From contig CM054120.1 of the NCBI GenBank assembly GCA_028673005.1, forward strand, positions 57,100,057 through 57,164,056: DNA of 64,000 nucleotides, written 5' to 3'. Position 1 is the first letter of the stretch. Each line of letters starts with the position of its first letter. Positions 1 through 12,374 of this stretch are shown here, in pieces. Position numbers and translations under genes: made by a program. The notes under the pieces were generated by a model, which ran no database searches, was not told the DNA's origin, and saw nothing but the letters and a program-made list of their open reading frames with translations. The stretch is from Tanypteryx hageni. Taxonomy: Eukaryota; Arthropoda; Insecta; Odonata; Petaluridae.

Positions 1-925
1 TTGCCCGTTGGAAGAAAGAGAGGCTAACTAAGGTCCTCCTTCACGCCAATTTCGCTCCTCCCCCTTTGCGGAAATTGGGCTATGAAAAGTGCCTGATATT
101 ATCCGCCCTCGTGCATTGGCCATGGAAAGGGATCTTTCTCCCTCCCCATTTTTCGTGCTCTCTGCAGGTGACCCGGAAGTGTCTGGTGGTTCCTTTGCTT
201 TGTTCGATGTCGCAAAGCGGAGGGGAAGACTAACGCAGTCCCTACTTCTCAACCGATTCTCCTCGGTTCCTGTCGTGGACTCCATAGGTGGCCTTTTGCT
301 TTCTCCTATCTCTGACAAGTGCCTCCCTTTCTTGCTTCCGCAGTCTGACACCTTGTGTTCCTTGCATAAATTGATCTACCTGCCCTCGTCTACACTAAGT
401 GATCATGCCATTCACAAAGTCGTCCTCGCACCGTGGAAACGCGCCTGCTGGCATGATAATTCGCGGGCAGCACAGGCGAGGTATCTCATGCGATGGTTTA
501 ATATCAGTCAAAACCTGTGATGGTGTGATAAAAGAGGTTTTTCAGGACTACATTAAACGCTGCAAATCACATCCATCCCTTGGGCTGAGAACCCAGCAAA
601 TCTCCGCAGTATTCCACGCACCGCTCGGAAGGAATGCCTGGCGACTGACACGGCTGCCAGTGCCACCTGTCCGTCGCCCACATCAGGACAAGACTCTGGC
701 AATGAGAAAAATTCCAACGTGGCAAAAAATCAAAAGAAAAATGAGTGCTCCCTCCAAGGGGCCTCAAAATCCAAACGGCCCTGACTCTTCACCCTCAACT
801 CCTTTGAGGATTCAGACCCCACCGCACGTGACGGTGGCTGAACCAGAGCCTGTATCGGCGGAGATAGCTTCACTTTCCTTCTCTACGGTCGATGTTCTGA
901 CTTTGTAGATAGAGATTCAATACAA
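1..925. other. Unassigned segment, moderately GC-rich
   Basis: No family is recognised here. An open frame on the plus strand at 399-908 would encode 169 aa, basic in the middle and Pro/Ser/Thr-rich toward the end, with no catalytic motif visible. Its composition is reminiscent of LINE ORF1 linkers, but that is only an impression. The segment is richer in G+C than the flanking DNA and stops where piggyBac-like sequence begins, so it may belong to the same or another decayed element. Confidence 0.3.
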
Positions 926-2463
926 GCAAGATGACCCGTAGTCAACATGTTACCAGAGAAGAGATTTTTTATATGTTGCGTGATATTCCCGACGATAATT
1001 CCGAAGGCGGGAAAGAGTAGCTGACTAAGAGCCAGGATGAGGATTTTATCGCAATTCCTTAGAGAGACTCAGACAGTAGTGAAGAGGATGCAGAAGAATC
1101 AAACCACGATCCTGTTCCAGGTAAGAATAAATTGAGAAAATTGAGATATTTATATACAATATTCATCCGACATAATTACATTCTCTCTTATTATATCCTG
1201 GTATGAAGCTGTCGCTACTCATGATAGTCGAGGTCGTGGTGCATTTCGCCGATGGCGTGTTCTTCGAGTTTGTGGCGTTTCCCCACAACCGCTCACAAGG
1301 AGCGGGTGGACACAGAGGACCCAGCGATCCAGAGCAACAGAAACATGGAATAGGCTCCGATGGCCCAAATCGCGCACCTGAAGATTCAGGTGAGATCTTC
1401 GTGACACCTGACGACACAAAGTAGCAGCTCATGGACGCGGGTGTTCAAGCACCGGACGCCGTGCACAGGAAGACTTACTGAAGGAGGTACCATGGCCAAC
1501 TGCGTATGCTACGAGTAGAGTGTCCACAGATAGCACTGCAAGTGCATGGCGTTTTTTCATCGACAATTCTATGCTAAAGCACATTCAGAATTGCACAGTC
1601 ATAGAAGCACACAAACAGCTCTCGAGTGATAGATGGAACATTACTTTGGAAGAATTCGACGCCTATATTTCCATTTTGTATGCCCACGGGGCGCTTGGAG
1701 CTAAAAATGTGGACGTCCACACTTTGTGGTCACAATCTAGGGGACTGCCCTTCTGCAGAGAAAATATGCCCCGAAATCATTTCTCTGAAATCCGTTAATA
1801 TCATTGATTTGATATCAAATCCACACGATCCGCCGGTCTGAAAACTGACAAATTTGCGCTTATGTCTGCCACCTGGAACAAGTTTATAGAAAACTGCCAA
1901 AGCTGCTAACAACCTGGACCACATACTACCATAGATGAGCAACTATTTCCAAGTAAAGCTTGCTGTCCATTAACACAATTATATTTAGGTTAGGCGATGC
2001 TATTTTATTCAGCGAAGACGATTATTAGGTTTTTCTTCAGAATATGATCTGTACATTCAACGTTTTCTATCCATGGAAATATCTGTTTCTGAATGCAACA
2101 CGTTATCAGGAATATTTGATTTATGAGTATATTTGAAAGGAAGAATAGCTGATAAAAAATTTTGTTTTACCAATTTTGACTATCATTCTTCAACTCCCAC
2201 AATCAAAGGCAGCGCTTTCTTCAAAATATTTTACATTTTGTATTTTACAAGTATGCTTTTACATATTTCCGACCAGATTGTGCTTTGCATTTGTAAAATA
2301 CAATAACATAAAGTTGATATAAAGACTACAGAGATACAACCTACCGACTACAAAATTAATTTTGTTCATTCAAAAAAAACGAGCGGCGGTGAAAATGAAA
2401 ACGTAAAATTGACGGCTCCGGGCGTTCTAGGAGGCAAACCAAGTTCGGGCGTTCTAGTGTTAA
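926..2463 (+). pseudogene. piggyBac transposase pseudogene with 3' element end
   Basis: This is a decayed DDE_Tnp_1_7 transposase. At 931-1010 the frame reads an acidic N-terminus typical of piggyBac. At 1475-1798 it reads KEVPWPTAYATS, then WRFFIDNSMLKHI and RGLPFCRENMPRNHFSEI, matching the conserved region before the first catalytic Asp. After a frameshift, 1795-1960 gives STRSAGLKTDKFAL and TIDEQLFPSKACCP, the family's DEQL block. Stops and frame changes show it cannot make protein. CCAG followed by GTAAGA near 1118 may be an old donor site. At the end, CGGGCGTTCTAG occurs twice (2419-2430 and 2446-2457), and the second copy runs into TTAA at 2460-2463, the piggyBac target. The 5' end is not identified. 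Confidence 0.8.
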
Positions 2464-2647
2464 TAGTATACACTGAACTCATGACATGTTCAGACTGCAT
2501 ATAATAACACATTCAAAGCTGTCCTATTCCATTCGCATTTTTAATCTCAAATCACAATTTTGCATTGCATCATTTCCTTTACGCCCAACGTCAGTTACCG
2601 ATATTTTTGTCCTGGTGCTCGGTGTAGCGCACTAATTTAAATTTTTG

Positions 2648-2787
<140 letters not shown>

Positions 2788-2794
2788 CTCGCTC

Positions 2795-3320
2795 TTAACC
2801 CCTCAACGCCGTCAGGCGTAATAATACGTCCTGCAAAAACTGTCCAATCGGCCGTCAGGCTTACTATTACAAATACAAATATACAGATGGACAATAGCAG
2901 TCGTACGGAGTTTGTTTGAATGCGGTCGCATTGGGCTGTATCTTCAGCGCCAGTCTTTTGAAGAGTGGTAAAAACTTGCCGTTATCTGGTGCAGAATGGT
3001 CGGCAGGTTGCAACCCTGTCGGTTGCTTTAGCAACTTCATAAGCCATACATCCTTAAATATATGTTATTTGCGAAAACTGGGATTTCTCACATGTGACTA
3101 ATAGAAACTTATTATAAATTATTTTTACTACATGAACATACCCCGCCGTCCACCAATAAGGTGACTTGCAGGGTATCACCGTGATGTAGATGAACAATAA
3201 TCAACGTATTACTTGAACGCAAAGCATAATCCTATCTAATGGGAAATCCGTCCCTCTACACATCTGCGTTTCTTTCTTGAACTTTTCCCACTGGAGTTGC
3301 ATTGCAGTAGATAATCGACT
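2795..3320. other. Possible piggyBac-type terminus, otherwise unassigned
   Basis: TTAA at 2795-2798 begins TTAACCCCTCAACGCCG, which looks like the C-rich start of many piggyBac termini. GGCCGTCAGGC and GGCGT motifs recur just inside. No matching opposite end with GGGGTTAA is found nearby, so this could be a solo end or chance. Nothing else is recognised up to 3320. Confidence 0.3.
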
Positions 3321-3326
3321 TATATT

Positions 3327-3718
3327 TCAGATGTAAGCAGTTTCATCTAAAATAATAGCAATAAAAGGCGTTTCCCTTATTTCTTGCTTAATTTTTTGCA
3401 GTGCGACTTGGGCAACATAATAAATTAAATCATTCTGTATTGCACTTGATGTGCCGCAAAACCCTGTGGAATGTTCCAAATGGCTTCCCAAAGTTTCGTC
3501 GTATTTAGCAACCAATCCGACGAATTAAACGTAATTACCTTTACATACTGAGTCACTGGAGTCGTCATGACCAGAAAAGCCAAGTAATGCTCTCCCAAAA
3601 AACAAACAATATCAATAAGTCTTTTTAACATTTCCCGATTTTTCTTTACTTCTTCGTTATGCTGGCGATAGGTAATTTCCAACTGCTTATCAATTCGAGT
3701 ACTTACAATTTTTTTCAT
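3327..3718 (-). pseudogene. DUF4371/hAT-like transposase fragment
   Basis: On the minus strand one frame (3718-3425) reads NEEVKKNREMLKRLIDIV followed by FLGEHYLAF, the start of the DUF4371 domain found in ZMYM/KRBA2-like hAT-derived proteins. After a frameshift, a second frame (3515-3327) reads YDETLGSHLEHSTGF, SSAIQNDLI and TPFIAIILDET, the end of DUF4371 and the LDE(T) motif at the start of the RNase-H-like fold. The two frames are collinear and together cover about 130 residues of a domain embedded in a much longer transposase. No BED finger, C-terminal dimerisation region or termini are visible, so this is a dead internal fragment. Confidence 0.8.
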
Positions 3719-4200
3719 TAAGAATTGACAGTAGATTATCTTAACTTATTGAATCTCTCTTTATTACCTTATGAAGATTATTTAAATCAGATCCCGTTTT
3801 AGTTCAAACAATTTTTTCGTTCGAAAAAAATAAGCATGCCCAGCAAAATAATTTTGATTTGTTCTCACATCTAGTCAAACATTTTGAACCGTTATAAAGA
3901 TCTACGTATAAATGTCTTGTCTATTTTTTAAATTCCATATTTAAATATAGGCGAGGTTTTGGCCAACCTGTTTGGATAATTTCACTCTTTGCCTGAAAAT
4001 TGTTCGACGAAAAACATTTCGTTAATAAATTACACACTGCACATTATGAAACATCACCAGACCACAACAGAAGCAGTTGAGGCATTCGGTTCACTCATGT
4101 ATGCAATTCCGCCTTATTATTTAAAGGACATATTTTTAAAATATTTAACAGCTGTCAGATTATCATTTTTAACGCGGTTTAAATACAAAAGTGTAAATGC

Positions 4201-4203
<3 letters not shown>
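3719..4203. other. Unassigned AT-rich stretch
   Basis: No coding similarity, RNA gene or paired repeat is recognised. A plus-strand frame starting at 3989 runs into the adjacent TA microsatellite and lacks any domain signature. Confidence 0.5.
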
Positions 4204-4262
<59 letters not shown>

Positions 4263-4276
4263 CATACATACATACA
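4204..4276. repeat. Compound microsatellite (TA)n(CATA)n
   Basis: About 27 TA units are followed by four to five CATA units. It is the second TA-type expansion within 1.6 kb. Confidence 0.95.
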
Positions 4277-4785
4277 CTGGAACAATACGTATAACCTAAA
4301 GCGATAATTTTTCCTAGAAGATTTATTTATTTTATTTCGTCGAGCGTTGTTGACTCGTTGCAAGCATTGGTTTTCTTTTTTGACGCGATCGAACAAGGTA
4401 CATACTTGGTCAGTGAATATCATGGATACTAAAAATTTTACTAACACTTACAATCTCAGTATGAGAAGCGGGGCTTGATAAAGGCACAAACTACGCGAGA
4501 TTTCATCCCTCCTTATTAAACCGTCCCATACCATTGCCCCTTTCCACACACTCATTGTGACATACGCACATAACCACCTATCCAACATTATCGGCACGAA
4601 GTGGCAACTAAAGAATTTGGCGAAATATTGCTTTAGTATAAAATATGCTTGAATTAAATCGGAATTAAATATTACACCTTTCTTCCAGTTCGACGGAATT
4701 CAACACGATTGATATTACCGCAACATATATGGCGAACAGTTACCATATCCACCACATCAGACAAAATATGCGCTGTATTAATTCG

Positions 4786-4880
4786 TCCGGCGTGTGCGAC
4801 GTGGAATTCACGTCCTCCCTTTCCCATGCCTCCAGCGTGTGCGACGTAGCATTCACGTCCTCTCTTTCCCATGCGTCCAG
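4786..4880 (+). repeat. 45-bp tandem duplication
   Basis: Two units (4786-4830 and 4831-4875) share GCGTGTGCGACGT, ATTCACGTCCTC and CTTTCCCATGC, with only a few differences. The first bases of a third unit follow. It lies in a region free of recognisable genes, upstream of a piggyBac fragment, and is probably a local slippage duplication. Confidence 0.9.
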
Positions 4881-5284
4881 CGCTAAATTTTCATTAAGTT
4901 TTGTTATCGCTACGGCTCTGATTTATGTGCTTTCAGAGAGTGAATATGCAAGCCAATGCTGTCTGCTTTCGTTCTGTGGTTCCTCGTTGTCTATGTTTAC
5001 GTGTTAGTATTTTTTTATATTTTTTTTCTATCTCGGACCTGGCCGTAGCAGTGCTTACTAAGGCTCTTCAGGCCTCTTATTTTTCGTGCGTTGCGTCTCA
5101 GATTTTCAAAAGAGCTCTCATCTTTCTGGCTCTTGTTTACGATGCTTCGAGCTTATGGTCGAGGTTTCTTAGTGCCTGCGTTTGCGTCGGGCATTTTTTT
5201 TATTTTTTTTTTCATCTTGGGTCTGTCCTTTAGCCGAACCCCTATTTAGTTCACTGTGGCTTGTAGCTCACGTGAGTTGGCGGA

Positions 5285-5905
5285 TTGGGAAGTGTTTTGG
5301 AGAAATATAGTGAAAGTAGTGTAGATATATATTCTGAAGATTCGAACGGATACTCTATTGATTCCAGTTCCGAAGAGGAATTGGAAGAAATAACTCACTC
5401 AACTGTGAATATTCAAGAGAATATTTGGGGAGATGTCGACAGTGCTAACCCTCCTCGGCCTTTTGCGTGTGATTTAGTTGGAAAACAAATAATGCAGGTT
5501 TTATCAACAGATTATCCCTTTAGATATTTTGAGTTATTTTTTGATGATCTAATTGCCCTCATAGTGGTTGAAACTAATCGTTACGTGGAACAATTCATTG
5601 CCCGCGAGAAAAATAAGATCACGTCTTTAAAAAATCGCGGTATCAAAAGTGGTTTGCTTTGCTAATGTTGATGGGAATAATTCAAAAACCAACTCTCAGA
5701 ATGTATTTTAGTAGAAAACATTAGAAATGTCATTTATTCTAAATGCAATGAGTGAAGAAAGATTTTATTTGTTGAGCAAATTTTTGCATTTTGTAGATAA
5801 TACCGATAAAGACATTGTAAATAGAGATCCTATTTTATAAAATTCTACCTATCAGTGATTATTTGAAAAATAAATTCCATAAAATTTATAAACCGGGTAA
5901 ATAAG
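5285..5905 (+). pseudogene. piggyBac transposase N-terminal pseudogene
   Basis: An acidic N-terminus (SSSEEELEEITHST) leads into YFELFFDDLIALIVVETNRY, the hallmark start of the piggyBac transposase core. After a frameshift near 5620 the frame reads ALLMLMGIIQKPTLRMY. A further frame gives MSEERFYLLSKFLHFVDNTD, the conserved RF..L.RFLHF.D block. Stops appear from about 5840 and the similarity fades near 5905, before the catalytic Asp residues. It is a different lineage from the copy at 926-2463: where the two can be compared (..RFFIDNSMLKHI versus YFELFFDDLIALIV) they share only family-level similarity. No termini were identified. Confidence 0.82.
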
Positions 5906-7120
5906 TATGTGTACCAGACGCAGCTGAACTACTAAACATCGGAGGAGCAGCACATAGTAGAAATTGGATTGAAATAAATGTATGTATTTATTTTTTATTA
6001 TATAAAATGAACAATTTTAAATACGACATAATTTTTTGGAAATTTTTGAAATGATAATTAAAGTAAAAAAAATATTAAAGTGAATGCATGCATTTTAGTA
6101 TTTTGTGCTTGCGAAAAAAAGTCACGCTGTTCGATTTAAATGCCATAGATTAAAGTCTCGATGCGGAATAATTTCAAAATGAGTTTGAGATTGAATATTT
6201 TCATTTTTATTATCAATAATTTTTCGGAAGTTCACTATCATTATTTATTTCAAAACATTTATTATTATTCTTTCAGAAAATAGCCTCAGCATTTGTGTCC
6301 GTGGAACCGTAGATATTATAATTCCTTCGTCTAATAATTGTAAATTTAAACCTTTGGTGAGATATTTGCTATGATTATTCTTTCTACATGCAAGGTGACG
6401 AAAATATATAACTGACAATGAGTTTCAACTTGCCACCTGCCTGTTGCATATTCGCCAAATGTGGCGAGTGACGGCCTTAATATTTGACGGTTCAGGAATT
6501 TTTATTTTAATTCCATTCTGTACACCGTAGTCTCGATATTTCAGTTTCAACCGTATTGGATACCCCTATTCTAGGGTTATATTTTGTAGAACAGAAAAAG
6601 TCGCTTATTGGTGTTACTTAACAGATTATTAATTTTTTCTTGAGTCTTGGTAAATAGGAATCATTTGCTTCATGTAGGACGCGTCTGCGGTTGAAATTTT
6701 AATGAATGACATTCCACCTCAGTGACTGCCAAAGCGTCTTCGACAGCGGAAGTGCATTTGGGGGACTTATCTGATATCAAGCGTCACAAATGAATGGCGT
6801 ATTATCATATTTACGCTAATTCCATCTTTTATTCGGAAAAATTAAGGATAGATGAAGTCAACATCAATGATAAAACTCGTGGGGGTTTATATGGTATATG
6901 AGCAGGTAATCAGATTGCGCGCTTTTCATAATCCGAGCTTAAAACTATATTATCGATCATTTATTTGCTCGACAGACGACTGGTATAAGTTCATTAGAAA
7001 TCATCATCACTCTATTCGTCACTATGGCGTGTTGTGGCAGGAAAGACTTTATTTGTGGACGAAAGAGAACGGCCGTCTAAACTACTTCGCGCGGCGTCGG
7101 AGGGAAAATGTGATTCGTGA
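5906..7120. other. Unassigned AT-rich stretch
   Basis: No recognisable coding domain, RNA or paired repeat. It may contain the rest of the preceding piggyBac element, decayed beyond recognition. GAGTGACGGCCTTAA near 6468 resembles a piggyBac-type end but has no partner. Confidence 0.4.
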
Positions 7121-7121
7121 G

Positions 7122-7445
7122 AATGGAAGCGGGAAGGGAGGGAGAGAAAGGAAAGAGAAGGGCGGAGTAGGGTGAGCAGAAAAAACAAAGGTCGGCAGAA
7201 AAGGAGGAGAAGACGAAATGAGGGGAGGGTGGGAGAGAGAATGTGGAAGACGGGAAGAGCGAAAGAAAGCCTTGAGAAGTGAAGAGGGAGGAGGGTGAGG
7301 TTGGACAGAGAGGAAAACGAGGGCAGGGAAAGGAGAGATGGGAGTTGGAGCGTTCTCGAAGGAAATGAGTCAGGGAGGATAGCGCGGATGCGAGAAGAGG
7401 AAGTAGTGGAAGGACCCAGAAAGGGGAGGTGGGGTGAAAGCAAAG
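7122..7445 (+). repeat. Purine-rich tract (G/A on plus strand)
   Basis: About 320 bp consist mostly of GGGAGAGA, GAAGAGG and similar words. Long open frames on the opposite strand (Phe/Leu/Ser/Pro-rich) are composition artefacts. It is a short counterpart, on the opposite strand, of the 5.2-kb polypyrimidine tract at 19.8-25 kb. Confidence 0.85.
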
Positions 7446-8010
7446 GCACCGAGGTCGTAAAACGACGGCGCATCGCAGCGGCATAGATATGAAATATTTC
7501 GAGAGCATACATAGGTTCTCCTCTAGGTTCGCAAAAGCATTTAAAATAAATAAGTAAAGAGCTACTGAAACAGATAATAAATTGCGGTTAAAAAAACTTT
7601 TGTTAATACAGAACATTAAGTTTATGTATATTACTGTAATAAGTCTGAAATAATATTGAAACAATGAAAATGATATCGGTTGAATAAAAGCTCAACTGTA
7701 TTCGATTTAATTTAATTCAATTTTTTTAACTTTTCTAAAAAAGGATATAAAAATAAGTATTAACCCCTCTCTGTTGGCAGTTTGAATCTCCACAAGACAA
7801 CGCGCTCAACGTGACAAAATACTAAATCGATTAGCGTAAGTACGAAGTCGGTCATCTTTCGTTAAGGACGAGTTAATTCGTCAGGCAGACGGAGAAACTA
7901 AATTAAAATTAAAATATATTATCAAATATTTAAGCATATTTATTTGATGATATCATAATACGGAATTAGCATATTTAAAGCCAATATTCTTCATTCATTC
8001 TTTTGTGTAA
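7446..8010. other. Unassigned AT-rich stretch
   Basis: Nothing recognised between the purine tract and the interspersed repeat that begins at 8011. Confidence 0.5.
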
Positions 8011-8945
8011 GGTCTGGTTGAACTCAAACATATGGCTAAATCGGTTTATTGACATCAATTTCAGATATCACTAAGCCCTGCCATTTTCCTTTCCTTTTGA
8101 CTTCACATTAAATATAATATCTATTAAATAATTCAAAAAGTTAATCTGGTTCAAAATTAAAATTACGCGAGTGATTACATTACTCACCGTTGGTTCTAGT
8201 ACCAGCCGCTATGGAGCGATCGAAAAAATCGCTAAAAAGTACATGCTCTATTCATGTAAGCAGCCAGGTATACATCGCATCTGCGAGACTTGACTCCGAT
8301 GGGGCCAGCTAAGGCACGCAAGAGCTAATTACGGGGCGCGCGATGCATTTACGAAAGAAAGCCAACTATGAAAGGTAAAACAGATGATTTCACATTTAGA
8401 GCTAACAATTATGGCCGGGATACCTTATCTAGTGAAGCTACGGCGCTAAAAGTTATCATTAATCATGGAATTTTACTAATAGGCACTTCACATTTACTCA
8501 TAGAATTTCCGATGTGTTACCCTCAGAAGTATTTTTATCTGCTAATGCGGCCGCCTTAGTTCCCAAAAATGATAATGCCTCGTGAATATATTAGCCTACC
8601 CTTGTTTAAGGGGATACATCGCCAGGCGGCCCTTTTCTAAGGGTAGGATTATACTATTTTCGCCGTCTACATGTTAAGGCAAAATATTGCGGTTTATTTC
8701 CGTGCAACATCTCTACTGTTACTCGTGTTAAGTGCAGAAGATTTAAGACAGATATATTATGCATGAAAAAAATTTGGATATATTGCATTGTATTTTCGTA
8801 TTATACGGTAGATTTCCTAACCACACATCTGGGCGGCAAGAAATAAAACGAAGTCAAGCCTATTATTAAAATGAAACGACAAGTTTTCATAATACATCAT
8901 GAATTCGCAATTTTATTTCGTACAAATTCATGTTTTAAAAATAAC
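8011..8945 (+). repeat. Unknown interspersed repeat A, copy 1
   Basis: This segment is matched, in reverse complement, by 15659-16607. Shared blocks include CTCAAACATATGGCT, TGCGGCCGCCTTAGTTCCCA, GTAAGCAGCCAGG, GGCCGGGATACCTTATCTAG and CAAGTCAAGCCTATTATTAAA. By eye the copies agree at most positions over about 0.94 kb, with small indels. No protein domain is visible in either copy and no TSD is evident, so the class (non-autonomous DNA transposon, SINE-like or part of a larger element) is open. Confidence 0.85.
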
Positions 8946-9780
8946 CGGGGCGATCAGCATTAACAGTCTAACATCATCAAGTCATAATTAGCGCACTAAA
9001 AAATAATTGCAAAAAATATTCTATATTTTATTGTATAACTTAAATATACTTATATTCCTAATTGTGTTTTTAAAACGATAAATCGCTTCTGGAACTCAAG
9101 AAAAAAAACAAGTCCTTCATTAGGAAAACCAACAATTATTTGATCATATACGCTGGATTCATGAAAAAATATGTTCATTACTCCGTCGTTAATGGCTCTG
9201 GAAAACTGCATGTATACCTTCAATTTGGATATGAATATAAACATACAGAAATCTCAAATGAATGGCAACATACAATACGTGAGGCAAACTTAATACTAAA
9301 GAAGAATAAAACTCATTGTTCACTGCTCTGCATACTTTCAGAAATTCAACTTCTTCGACTTTTTTGCAGCAAATTCTGCCATCAGATTATTTTAACCCAA
9401 ATCTAAGGCTATTTCCCTCTTGATAGACAGAAAATACAAATCCATTCAATCTATCTTAGATCATTGCTATCCTAAGGTAGTTTTTTATTATTTTAGGTTT
9501 TGAAAAACTTCGCTCCGCTGAAGGCACTATGACCGGAATTGTTAAAAAATATCCTACAAGCTATCTCTCTATTTGGGAAGGTACCATGTAATGACGAGAA
9601 ACTTATGAATTTCAAATGAACTTTTCGTTCCTTGGATAAAACTCTCGAAGCACATGCAGTTCTAATAGGTCAATACTGTCCCTTTCGTGAAAATCTTTAT
9701 CACTATTTTGTTATCCAAATTTATACACTTTTTTCATTTCCTATTCTGTTAATTCTCGAAGTTTTTAAAATCATATAAGA
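8946..9780. other. Unassigned AT-rich stretch
   Basis: Short open frames on both strands (9050-9406) carry no recognisable domain. No paired repeat was seen. Confidence 0.5.
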
Positions 9781-10093
9781 CAGGGGTGGGCAAACATTTT
9801 ACGTGGCGGGCAATAGTAACAGTTGCAGCATTAGATGCTTCGGTGGGCCACGTTAGCGTTCGCACCGGGAGTGATTTGTGATAATGCGATGGATCCTGTT
9901 AGTGAAAATCAATTATAAATAGTATTTTATCCCCGTAACGTCACTGGGAAATATTTTCCGGCCATATGTTAGACTACATATATGAAATTATTTGTATTTT
10001 ATATTACGGTTCGCTTTCATAATGGCATCGCGGACCACATAAAATGCCCTCGCGGGCCACATGTGGCCGCGAGCCGATGTTTGCCCACCTCTG
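9781..10093. mobile_element. Non-autonomous hAT element (MITE)
   Basis: The left end reads CAGGGGTGGGCAAACATTTT and the right end, on the other strand, CAGAGGTGGGCAAACATCGG. These are near-perfect terminal inverted repeats of the hAT CAGRGGTGGGCAA type. The flanks carry an 8-bp target-site duplication, ATATAAGA (9773-9780) and ATATAGGA (10094-10101), with one mismatch. The 313-bp interior has GGGCCAC motifs facing each other near the ends and no coding capacity. Mobility would have depended on a hAT transposase encoded elsewhere. Confidence 0.92.
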
Positions 10094-10324
10094 ATATAGG
10101 AAGCCGAAATTATCTGCGTACTCTTAAATTGTTTCGAAACGCGTTGTCAGCCACATGAGAGCCTACGATGACAAAGAAGTAGTTAGTCTCAAATGCCTGT
10201 TCAGCCGAACACCCTAAGTGTCGTCCACGTTTAGCAACAATCTTCATCTTGTTGTTTAGCGCGGGGCTTCTTTTGACGCGACCGCCCCGAATCGCCGTAC
10301 CCTAGGACGACTCTGGGTACCCCC

Positions 10325-10885
10325 CTCTAAATAACTCTGGAATATAATATATTTTTATCGGTTATAACTAAGAGTAAAGTAAATCTTCGGTGTCTTAGAA
10401 GCGAGTAGCCTCCCAAGACGGAAAGATCTGCTTTGAAAGCCACATGCTTTATTTTGGCTCTCCTTAATCCGTAGAAATATTCTCCCCTTTCTCTAATGCA
10501 AGCGAGTTCTGCGGCCCGATCTATAATCAACTTTACAAAATAAAAACAATTTCCAAAGTAATAATGTTAGCGCTTTGTCAAATGTGAAAAATATCGTATG
10601 CATTACCACTTGCATCAGTTAAAACTGAATGATTGTTTTTTTTTGGAACGGATCGAATGGCTGCCTCTCTGCTCGACTGTCCGTGACCCTTAACCTCGGC
10701 GCCTCGGTTTCTCGCCCCGCTTTCTCACACTTAACTGAGGCACTTTGGTCTTAACAATGCAGCACTTTCATTCTGTTGTGCTCTCTTCGCATTCCTGTTT
10801 TCCCTACACCTCTCACTCTTTGGTTCTTCCTTCCTCGTTCATTTTCCCTCACACGATTCTCTCCTTTTTCTTTTCAACTGCACTT
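10325..10885 (+). repeat. Unknown interspersed repeat B, copy 1
   Basis: This is matched in direct orientation by 63268-63850. Shared words include TATAATATATTTTTATC, GTCTTAGAAGC, AAAAACAATTTCCAAA, CTGCTCGACTGTCC and TTTTCCCTACACCTCTCACT. Identity is high toward the right end and lower with indels in the middle. There is no coding domain and no obvious TSD. The right half is pyrimidine-rich. Confidence 0.85.
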
Positions 10886-11916
10886 GGTCTCTGTAACACT
10901 AGAAAGCAAATGTAAGTCAAACTGATGTGTATTGTTCCAATAATCTGGGATTACTCATCAGCCGGTAGCCGGGTTGACTCATTGCCATAGCAGTGCCTGA
11001 AATGCTCACTTCTCTTTCAGTCTCTGACGAGTTTACTGTGAACCTGCATTACGTGTGCCTGATCGAGCCTATATTAGGTATGTCACCATGTTTTTACGCG
11101 ATCATTGCAATACACCGTTCTTACATAAACACATTTACTTATGTATTTCAAATAGATATCGTTCCTTAAATTAAGTATAAATTAAAATGGGCGTACTGAA
11201 ATATATCTATCAAATTAACAATTTTCTATGCTAGCTCGACGAATAAATGCCGCAGTAGGAAAACAAATTTTACGGAAAATCTACATAAATACTTTACTAT
11301 ATATGTAAATGTAGCATATAATAAATACATAAATTTCGGAAATATGTCGGTATTACGCATATCCATTTTAATTTCCAATACTGGCGTTTATGTGGAGTTA
11401 CTGAAGTTCAAAAAATTTCCAGCGAATGTGCATTGAGGTCGTAAATTGAATTTATGTAACAAAAATTCTAGTTTTTAAGACGAAAGTTCGTTAATCAGGA
11501 TATTTCTGTTTTTTCATTATCCTCCCGGACGATGCGTTCAGTAGTTCTGCAAGACTGCTTGAAAATACAGCTTACGATAGAATGATATAAATGTATTGAT
11601 TTGTAAATTTACTTCCTTAAGTTGTAATTACAGTGCCTCAAGTTTTTATTATATTTCATCCCACAATTTATTCAGGACCATTTATAAAATGTCATCATCT
11701 AGCCACATTATTTTGTAACCACCACTCGGGGTTATGTGGAAATTGTAAGCCTCTGTTAAGAAAGATTTCTTTTCATTGATATTTCGGATAGAGAAATATT
11801 AAAATAAAATCGATTGAATTATCCGCAATTTTGTGGAAATCCATTTCAAATTTCCTCTGTAATTTTATGGTAAATTTAAAATTATTTATATAATCGTACG
11901 CGCATATGCGTAAATG
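10886..11916. other. Unassigned AT-rich stretch
   Basis: No recognisable gene, element end or RNA was seen. Confidence 0.5.
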
Positions 11917-12374
11917 CTATAGATGCTCTTTCGTAGAAATAATTTGACCCCAGAAACAATTTACTTCCCTATAAATGTTATTTGGATTCTTGCTCATGGG
12001 GTCCAATTTTGGCTTACACTTCCATATGATTAAGTCAGCTGTGGACGCACTACAGATTTTTCTAGCACTTTGTTGGCATCGGTTTCTTGCATTCACAACA
12101 CTGGTATTTGGTTTTCTTATGAAGTCTAGAAGTGCGTAAGTAGCAGTACTTTCTTTTTCCAAGTGTTTTCTTCACAGAGAGGATCTTCAGTTTTCAGAAT
12201 TTGTGCTATTCCACGATGAACATCCGTACTGACTTTTGCATTGTTGAATCTCCGCTCCATACGATGTATCGCCAGTCTGAATCCCAAATTTTTCAGAAAA
12301 TCGTAGCGTTCAAGTTTTTTATTAGTATCTTTGTAGCCGTTGTGTATAATAATAATCGGGCTAGGAAAGGACAC
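11917..12374 (-). pseudogene. piggyBac transposase C-terminal pseudogene
   Basis: One minus-strand frame (12374-12126) reads NGYKDTNKKLERYDFLKNLG, then FRLAIHRMERRFNN and HRGIAQIL, the region after the catalytic core of piggyBac transposases (hydrophobic helix, ERR motif). After a frameshift the next block reads KRKYCYLRTS, KKTKYQCCECKKP, with Cys spacing like the family's C-terminal zinc-binding domain. Stops and shifts make it non-functional. The catalytic Asp region is not seen upstream (12375-12740), so this is a 3' fragment. Confidence 0.78.

Noticed and set aside
7012..7664. Minus-strand frames of 166 and 195 codons
   Set aside because: They cover the purine-rich tract and consist of Phe/Leu/Ser/Pro low complexity; no motif.
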